This document shows positions 36,820 to 46,441 of a stretch of 64,000 nucleotides of DNA, one piece after another. The position numbers and the translations under genes are program-made. This DNA is from Phaeosaccion multiseriatum (lineage: Eukaryota; Ochrophyta, other classes), in contig OZ218963.1 in NCBI GenBank assembly GCA_965112735.1, positions 1-64,000 of the forward strand, written 5' to 3'. Position 1 is the stretch's first letter. Each line of letters opens with the position of its first letter. Under the pieces are notes generated by a model. That model did not search any database and had not been told where the DNA came from. It saw only the letters and a list, made by a program, of their open reading frames with translations.

Positions 36820-39800
36820 TGTAGTATAGTAGTAGGAGTTGTTGTTGTTGTTGTTGTTGTAAGAGGAAGAGCAGGCGTCGTGGCAGTGTGATCGTGAGGA
36901 GGGCGACGCTAACATCGTGAGCTGCCACCCCCTGCCACCCCTCCTCGCCATGGCTCTGCCCTCCCCTTCCATCCCTGTATCACCAACAGGCCAACACGAC
37001 GCGTCTCGAGGGAGGCAAGATGGTGAAGATGGCAAAGGACACGCCGGGCTTGCTCGACTTAGGGGGGGGCAAGAGCCCCAAGAGAAAGGAGAAGGAGAAG
37101 GAGAAGGAGAAGGAGGGGGGTGCAGGGGCGGCAGGAGGGTGGGCAGGAGGAGCGGGAGGAGGAGGAGCGGGAGGAGGAGGAGCGGGAGGAGGAGGAGCGG
37201 GAGGAGGAGGAGCGGTAGTAAGGCCGAGGAGTCGCGGGGGAGCGGGGGAGGGCGGCGGCCGCGGTTGCAGCCCAAAGGGGGCAGCAGCCCAAAGGGGGGG
37301 GTGGCAGGCGGGGCCAAGAGCACCGTCAGTGCCGGTAAGAAGGTAGCAGACTCCAAGGTGGGGGCTCAGGCGGAGGGGCAGCAGTTGGTGGTACAGCCGG
37401 AGAGCGGGAGTTCTGGCACCAGCAGCAGCGGGGCCTTTACACCTCCTCACAGGGGGGGGGGCAAAGCGGAGAGGACGGGCATCACTAGCGAGGTATGGGG
37501 GATCGGCAGTGGATGGCAGTGGATGGGGCGGGGGCTGCGGCTGTGGGTTTGTGGGTGCGTGCGTCACTTCAAAGCCCCCCAAATGGTTACGCCCCTTGGT
37601 CGAGCACTGAAACACTCTGTCTCATTCTCTCGTCCTGCTCCTCCCTCTCGGTGCCCACACGTGCCCACACACCTCCCCCATACGCTTCTGTCCTTATACC
37701 CCACCCCCCCCTTAGCACGTGGAGGTGACGTTCTCTCGCCTGAAGACGTACGGAGACCCCACCATGCCCTACCCCGTGTTCCTGACTCTCCTGCAGCAGC
37801 TCGCCAAGGACCACAGGCACACAAGAGCGGTGCGTCAGTCTCTTATTGTCAATCAGCAAGTCCATATCTAGTCAAGAGGTCCATGTCGAATGCTATCTGT
37901 GGGTGGCGCGTGAGACTGAGTGACTGAACCATACAGGGTGTGGTGACCAGCAGCAGTCACAGCCGCGCGAGTTGGTCGTACTGCCATAGTCACAGCACCA
38001 GCGACATCCTTACACCTCCCTGGCGCCTACCGCCTCACAACTCACACCTCACACCTCACACCTCACACCTCACACCTCACACCTCACACCTCACCCCTCA
38101 CACCTCACCCCTCACACCTCACCCCTCACACCTCACACCTCACACCTCACACCTCACACCTCACCCCTCACACCTCACACCTCACACCTCACACCTCACA
38201 CCTCACCCCTCACACCTCACACCTCACCCCTCACACCTCACACCTCACACCTCACCCCTCACCCCTCACCCCTCACACCTCACCCCTCACACCTCACCCC
38301 TCACACCTCACCCCTCACCCCTCACACCTCACCCCTCACACCTCACCCCTCACCCCTCACCCCTCACCCCTCACCCCTCACCCCTCACACCTCACCCCTC
38401 ACACCTCACCCCTCACATCTCACCCGTCACCCCTCACACCTCACCCCTCACACCTCACCCCTCACATCTCACATCTCACCCCTCACCCCTCACACCTCAC
38501 CCCTCACACCTTGATGGCTCAGGTGACTCAACTTGGGCCCTACACGGGGGACGCTGCGCGATTCCTCGCCCTCGTGTCCATGCTGCTCAAGGGAGGGGTA
38601 AGTCACTTACGTAATGGCTTACGTAATGGCACCTGGCAAGGGCTTAGCGAGTGACTGACTGACTGACTGACTGGCTGACTGACTGTCTGACTGACCGACC
38701 GACGTTGTGTGCCTCTCTCTCTCTGTGTCTGCGCGTCTCTCTCTCTCTTTCCGTCCCTCACTCCCTCTCAACGTCCCTCTCTCTTCCTCCCTTCCTCCCC
38801 CCCTCTCCCTCTCTCCTCCTCTCTCGCCTCCATCCCTCCCCCACATTGACTTACTGATCATTGACTTACTGATCCAGGTGGCATCTAAGGAGGTTGCCGC
38901 CCTTCGCCTGCGCTCCCAACACGCGGAGGGGAGGGCCCAGACCATGATGCTCCAGGCCGCTCGGACCATTCAGGGTGAGGCAGTAAGGCAGTGAAGATAG
39001 GCGAGCATGAGGCAGTGAAGGCTGTGGGCTGGCTTCCCACTCGCTGCGGAGGAGGGGCAGCGGCGGTGGGAGCAGCAGCAGCACATGCAGCTCTACACGC
39101 ACGTACGCAAGCTCAAGTGACGCACGCAAGCTCAAGTGACGTAAGCAAGCTCAAGTGACGTACGCAAGCTCAAGTGACGTACGCAAGCTCAAGTGACGTA
39201 CGCAAGCTCAAGTGACGTACGCAAAAAGCTCAAGTGACGTACGCAAAAAGCTCAAGTGGGAGCTTGGCGCTCCGCGTTGGCGTGAAGCCCCGCCCGCTCC
39301 TATAAATGGCCGTACAAGCTATTTTCAATGAGCCGCCAATGGTGCTTGCATTGATATGCTTGCAATGATATGGCTCACCTGTGTATGTGTGTGTGTTTGT
39401 GTGTGCGTACGTATGTGTGTGCTTGTGCGTGTGCGTGTGTGCGTGTATCCAGGGCTGCCCCGCCGCTTGAAGTGTCAGGACCTGGCGAGGCTGCTGCGCC
39501 AGGAGAAGGCCCACAGGGAACAAATAGAGAGAGAGAAGGAGGTGAGTGAGTCAGTGGGTCAGTGAATGAATGAATGAATGAGTGAGTGAGTGAGTGAGTG
39601 AGTGGATGAGTGAGTGAATAGATGTGTCGCTTGCCAGGCACTTTAATGTTGATGCGCAAATGGTGTTCATGTGCGGAGTAGAGCATGCAATAGGCAGGCA
39701 TATACAAGTGAAATTGAAAGGTACACGGGCAGGCAGGCTGGCCAACAAAGCCATGCTAAGGCTTATGTACAGGCATGCAGGCAGTTGGGAAGCAGGCTAT

Positions 39801-40004
39801 TGGGCAGGAAGAGGGAAAGGAGTCCTCAGACACTCAACTCTCTCTCTCGCCTCAGGTCACCTCGTCCTAATGCTCTCTGTTAGTCTCTGTTAGTCCGCCC
39901 GCCGGTCCGCTGCCTTAGGGTTAGGGTTATGGCTAGTCCACTGCCGCTCTCACCCTGCCTCCCATGAATCACGCACCGCCCCCCGCACACCCGCACACAC
40001 ACAA

Positions 40005-40077
<73 letters not shown>

Positions 40078-40353
40078 CACACACACACACATACACGCAC
40101 ACACTGGGTCTACGCCCCCCCCCCAGGCGGCCCTACTCCTGCAGCGCCGTGGCCGCGTGTTCCTCTCTCGCCAGCGCCTTCGCAACTTGGCCCTCTCCTG
40201 CTACCTCAAGTGTCGCGACTCTGCCACCGGACAGGTAACGTGTAGCGTGCACACCCTCACTCTCACCCTCACCTTCACTCTCACCCTCACTCTCGCCCTC
40301 ACTCTCACCCTCACTCTCACCCTCACTCTCACCCTCACTCTCACCCTCACTCT

Positions 40354-40387
<34 letters not shown>

Positions 40388-40431
40388 TTCACCCTCACTT
40401 TCACCCTCACCCTCGCCCTCACCCTCACATT

Positions 40432-40478
<47 letters not shown>

Positions 40479-40479
40479 T

Positions 40480-40561
<82 letters not shown>

Positions 40562-40605
40562 TTCACCCTCACCCTCACCCTCACCCTCGCCCTCACCCTC
40601 ACATT

Positions 40606-40664
<59 letters not shown>

Positions 40665-40689
40665 TCACCCTCACCCTCACCCTCACTCT

Positions 40690-40738
<49 letters not shown>

Positions 40739-40755
40739 GCCCTCACCCTCACATT

Positions 40756-40831
<76 letters not shown>

Positions 40832-40875
40832 TTCACCCTCGCCCTCACCCTCACCCTCACCCTCACCCTCATCCT

Positions 40876-40970
<95 letters not shown>

Positions 40971-41055
40971 TCACCCTCACTCTCGCCCTCACTCTCACCC
41001 TCACTCTCACCCTCACTCTCACCCTCACTCTGGCCCTCACCCTCACCCTCACTCT

Positions 41056-41118
<63 letters not shown>

Positions 41119-41169
41119 CCTTACTTTCACCCTCACCCTCACCCTCACCCTCGCCCTCACCCTCACATT

Positions 41170-41209
<40 letters not shown>

Positions 41210-41211
41210 TT

Positions 41212-41305
<94 letters not shown>

Positions 41306-41307
41306 TT

Positions 41308-41365
<58 letters not shown>

Positions 41366-41367
41366 TT

Positions 41368-41405
<38 letters not shown>

Positions 41406-44400
41406 TCCTCACCCTCACCCTCATCCTTACCCATCCTCACACACGCTGTCGGCCTCTCACCCACTCAAGTCCTCTCCCTCTCCCCTCTCTCTCTCTTGCC
41501 CTCGCGCTCTCTCTGTTGTAAGGTGTACTACTTCAACCCCAGGAGCGGCACGAGTGTGTGGGACAAGCCCCGCATCTTCGGCAGGTGTGTGTGGTGTGTG
41601 TGTGTGTGTGTGCCAGTTGTGGCTTTAGTTGGGATTTCGCTAAATTTCGGACGCGCTAACCAGCTCCCTCACTACTTCTCCCCTCCTAACTGACTCACTG
41701 ACTGACTGACTGATTGGCTGAGTGAAGGACTCTCGGTTTGAGTTTGAGTTGACGGGGCTGCATCGCTCTTCCTTTCCCTACAAAACAAAACTCTCGCTCA
41801 CCCCCCCCCCAACGCCTACCACGCCCCAACCTTCCTTCCCTTCCCTTCCCTTCCCCTCCCTTCCCTTCCCTTCCTTGCCTGTGGCCACCCCCCAAATATG
41901 TCGTGCCTCCCCTGACGCCCCTGACCCTATCCCCTGATGTGCAGTAAGGACATTCTTCAGGTGGTGCGCATGCCCAAAAGCTCGCAGCTGCTCGTGGTGC
42001 TCTGCCTCCAGTGCGGGCTGAGGGCCGCTTCCTCCTTCTGCCTCGACTGCGATGACCTCTTCTGCGAAGAGTGCTTTGCCGATCTGCACACGGGGGGCAA
42101 GACGAAGGAACACACCAAGGTACGTAAGAGGGTACGTAAGAGGGTACGTAAATCCTTCGATGGGATGACTACCCACGGGATGGGCTCACGCGCCGCCCGC
42201 GTCTATCCTGACACCTCTGATGCCCTCCGCTTCCCTCACAGACGACGGTGGATATGTGTGTGGAGTGCGGTTTCCAAGCTGCCGTGCGGAAGTGCAACGC
42301 CTGCAAGGACGAGTTCTGCTGGAGCTGCTTCGACTTTATACACAGCAAGGGTGAGTGAGTCAGCAAATCAGTCATAGTCATGCCCAGCCCTCAGCAAGGG
42401 TCCGTCCTGTCATGTGCGCTCGTAGCTCACTCCCTCGGCAACTGCTCCCTCCCCCTGTTCCTTATCTACTTGCCTCCTCCTTGTGGCTCATTAGGTCGGC
42501 TTGCACGACACACATGGGAGCCCCTTGCCGGCGTGTGTATGGACTGCAAAGTGGCCCCTCACACGCACGCCTGTAGCGGCTGCCAGGACGGGGAGGAGGG
42601 GCACCAGTTGGCTGTACGGCAAGGCACTGGCGACGACGACAAAGACGCTGACTCACGGGTGCTGCTGTGCAAGCCCTGCCTGGACGCGAGGCACGCCGCC
42701 ATCATGCAGGAGTTGGTGCTACAGCAGCAACAACAGCACCAGAAGTATGATGATGAGGGCAACCCCCTCCCGCTGGACCCCTTGGTGCTCCAGCAGCTGC
42801 CCGCTGTGACGCTCCCCGAATGCCACCAAGTGGAGGCCGTGGCCTTCGTGCCGCTTAAAGTGGCGCAAATGCGGAAAGCGGTGAGTGAGCACGCATGTAC
42901 GCATGCCCACTGGCACGCCACGGAATGCACCTTCACCTTCCTTCCTCTGTCTGTCGGGCCGCTGTATCACCAACTACTGTGCTATGCTGTGCAGTGCTGG
43001 ACTTGCTCTACCGATGCCCGGACCGCAGATGGTGCTCACACTCACCCCTCCTCTCCCCCTAACCCCCTCACCCCCACCCACTTCCCCGCGCGATGCCCCT
43101 TTGCCTCTCTGCCTCCCTGTCCGTCTACCGCTGCCCCTGCCCCTGGCCCGCGCCCTCCCCTGTCAGTCGCTGGAGCTCAAGGCGGCTCTGCTGCGTGACG
43201 CCGCGGAGGAGGCCAAGCGCAAGGCCGCGCACGCGAGGAAGGTGCAGACCCACGCCATCAAGGTGCAGGTAAGTCAGGAAGTCAGTATGTCAGTAAGTAA
43301 GTAAGTCAGTGAGGAAGTCAGTCAGGAAGTCAGTCAGTCAGTCAGTAAGTCAGTGAGTCAGTGAGTCAGTCAGTCAGTCAGTCAGTTAGTCAAGTCAGTC
43401 TGTGAGGGGCAACAAAGAGCAGGGTGCTACATGAAGCTTCGTTCAGCGCGCGGAAACTAGATTCTCAGACGCCGCCCTTGCCCCGCCCATTGCCATCCCC
43501 CCCCCATCCATTGCCATCCCCACCATATCAGGCCAAGTGGCGCGGCAAGAAGGTGCGGCGAACGGTGGAGGAGCTGCGGGAGATGCGGCGCAAGTGGAAG
43601 AGGGAAAGGGACGCGGAAGATACCATCAGGAACTCGCTCAGGTCAGGGGAGGGGATGGCAGTGGATGGACAGGAGGGGAGGGGAGGTGTCTTGTGGGGAG
43701 ATTGTCTTCTGAAGCTCCGTGTGACGCTCCATATGGGGCAGAGCGACGCAATTGCGACTTCGGGGCGGAACAGCGATAGCCTCCCTCGCTAGGAAGGGGC
43801 CCAGCTGCTGTGTGTGTGTGCGTGTGCGTGTGCGTGGACCATGGACAGTGCCCTACTTCATCTCACGGAAACCTTTCCTCCGTCCCTCCATTCCTATATC
43901 TCCCTCTGTATCACCAACCCCCCAACCAACAGATACAGGGCCCTGCTGGAGGTGGGCCGCGCCCCTCCGCTGAAGAGCGACACGGACAAGGAGAAAGTGC
44001 TGAAGCGCTTTTGGAAGACGCAGTACAAGACCGTCAAGGAGGTGGTGACCACGGATGGCAGGGGGGGGGGGGGGTGGGAGGGCTGCGCGAGGATGGTGCG
44101 AGAGCAGGAGTTCTTCGAAAAGAAACTCAAGCGGGTGGGTGGGCACGAGGTAGGTGGGGATGGCAGTGGATGTGACATTGCCAAGGCCAAGGCGAGGCAG
44201 CCACACCAGGGGGGGGGCAGTTGCTTGTACGGCGAGGAACTCTCTTTTTGGAGTCGACGTCGATCTTGACATCGATATCAACACCGACACCGACATGGAC
44301 CTCGGGCCCCTCATTTCTCCCTCTCGTGTGATACAGGCCCTTCCTTCCACTGCCATCCCATCGCCGCCCCCCCAACGCACTGCTCTCCACTACCATTCCA

Positions 44401-46399
44401 CCGCCACCCCCCCACACACACTTCCATCGGCTGCCATCGTCTGTTCCACCTCACCCCCGCCCCCACAGGCCCGCAAGGAGCGGAAGGCCCTGCTCAAGGT
44501 CAATGCCCGCCTCCGGGCCCTGCGCCTGAGGGAGAGGCAGCTCCAGAGGGTGGCGCAGAGGTGTCAGGACAGGCACAAGGCGGCCCGCAGAGGCTTGGGC
44601 TCAGACGGGTCAGGACCAACCAAGGAGCAGAAGCAGCAGTTGCAACAGCTGGCGCGAAAGGCCAAGCAGGAGCTGAAGGACCAACGCGCCAAGGTGGCCG
44701 CTCTGGAGCAAGGGGAGAGGGCGGATGTGGAGCGGCGTCTGGCGCAGCTCGTGGGGCCGAGGAGGCTCGACAAACTGATGGACAAGGCCAAGAGGTGCGT
44801 TGCAGTTGCAGCTAGTTTAAATACGTATACTTATGTAAGCTTTCCGAAGCGATGCCTACCCTGAGGGGGGCGTGAGGGACTGCCTCACTGCCTGACCGCA
44901 CATGGTGCATTTGCTGGTTCGTCACTTTCCCCATTTTTCCTTGCTCACTTCCTTTCCAATGTATACTGCAACACACTTGCACTGTCCAGGCACGGCATCG
45001 AGCTGCCCTTCACTGTGGACCTTCGCTTGGGCAAGCGGATGGCGCTGCTGCCCACGGACGTCAAGGTAAGTCGGTGGGGGGATGGGATGTGGATGAGGTG
45101 TCCTCCCTCCTCCCTCGCTCTACCACCACATGCCATCCACTGCCATCCTCCGTCCTCCCTCCCTTTGCCAAGCACTATCATCCATTGCCATCCACTGCCA
45201 TCCACTGGTGTCAAGCCCCCGACGGAGGTGGAGAGCTCTCGGCATCAATCCCGACCCACTCTGACCCGCCTGTCCTCACCATCCGACCCTGACCCTGAAC
45301 CTCACCCTGAACCTTCAGATGAAGGACGTGGTGGGGCGTCTGCATGCAGGAAGCCGCCTCCGGATCAGCCTCGACCCTGATGGGGAGGCCTTCAGCAGGG
45401 GGCAGTTCTTGCTACTGGGAGTGGACCTCTGTAAGTTTGCCCCATCCACTGCCATCCTCTCTGACCATGCGTGACCATGTTTACGTCCACTTTCACTGGC
45501 GACTTTCTCCTTCCCTCCCCTCTGCCCCTCTGCCCGTGCTGAAGTGTGTTTGAGCATTCACTCTGCCCTCTGCTAAAGTGCTTTGCTCCTTTTCGCGTCG
45601 CGCTTACTACTCTCTCACTCACACACACACTAACACACAACTCCTCAACGAACAATCACAGGCCGGGATGAGGGAATCGATCCGTTGGGATCCGGAGACA
45701 TCACAGTCGGCTCGGCCGAGAAGCAGAATGAGGGGGGAAACGACGGCGCCGGCGGCGGCGGAGGAGGAGGAGGAGGAGGAGGAGGAGGAGGAGGAGGAGG
45801 AGGAGGAGGAGGAGGAGGAGGAGGAGGAGGAGGAGGAGGAGGAGGAGGAGGAGGAGGAGGAGGAGGAGGAGGAGGAGGAGGAGGAGGAGGAGGAGGAGGA
45901 GGAGGAGGAGGAGGAGGAGGAGGAGGAGGAGGAGGAGGAGGAGGAGGAGGAGGAGGAGGAGGAGGAGGAGGAGGAGGAGGAGGAGGAGGAGGAGGAGGAG
46001 GAGGAGGAGGAGGAGGAGGAGGAGGAGGAGGAGGAGGAGGAGGAGGAGGAGGAGGAGGAGGAGGAGGAGGAGGAGGAGGAGGAGGAGGAGGAGGAGGAGG
46101 AGGAGGAGGAGGAGGAGGAGGAGGAGGAGGAGGAGGAGGAGGAGGAGGAGGAGGAGGAGGAGGAGGAGGAGGAGGAGGAGGAGGAGGAGGAGGAGGAGGA
46201 GGAGGAGGAGAAGATGGAGACGGATTCTTCGGAGGGGCCTGGGATGAGGACGGAGAGGGGGACGCAGTCATGATGAGGCACGCCCTGAGGCTCAACAGAC
46301 ACTGGTGAGTGAGTGAGGGAGTGAGTGAGCAAGTGAGCGGGGGATGGCAGTGAATGGGGGAGGGTGTATGAGCGGGCGATGGCAGTGGATGAGGGGGGC

Positions 46400-46441
<42 letters not shown>

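Noticed and set aside
40133-41521. Open frames reading Gly-Glu, Leu-Thr or Val-Arg repeats
   Set aside because: They are translations of the intronic CTCACC hexamer. Flanking IQ and WW-like exons splice across it with matching phase.
45578-46439. Poly-Glu (plus), poly-Ser and poly-Pro (minus) frames over the GGA repeat
   Set aside because: Only the poly-Gly frame connects to exons 30 and 32 with correct splice phases.
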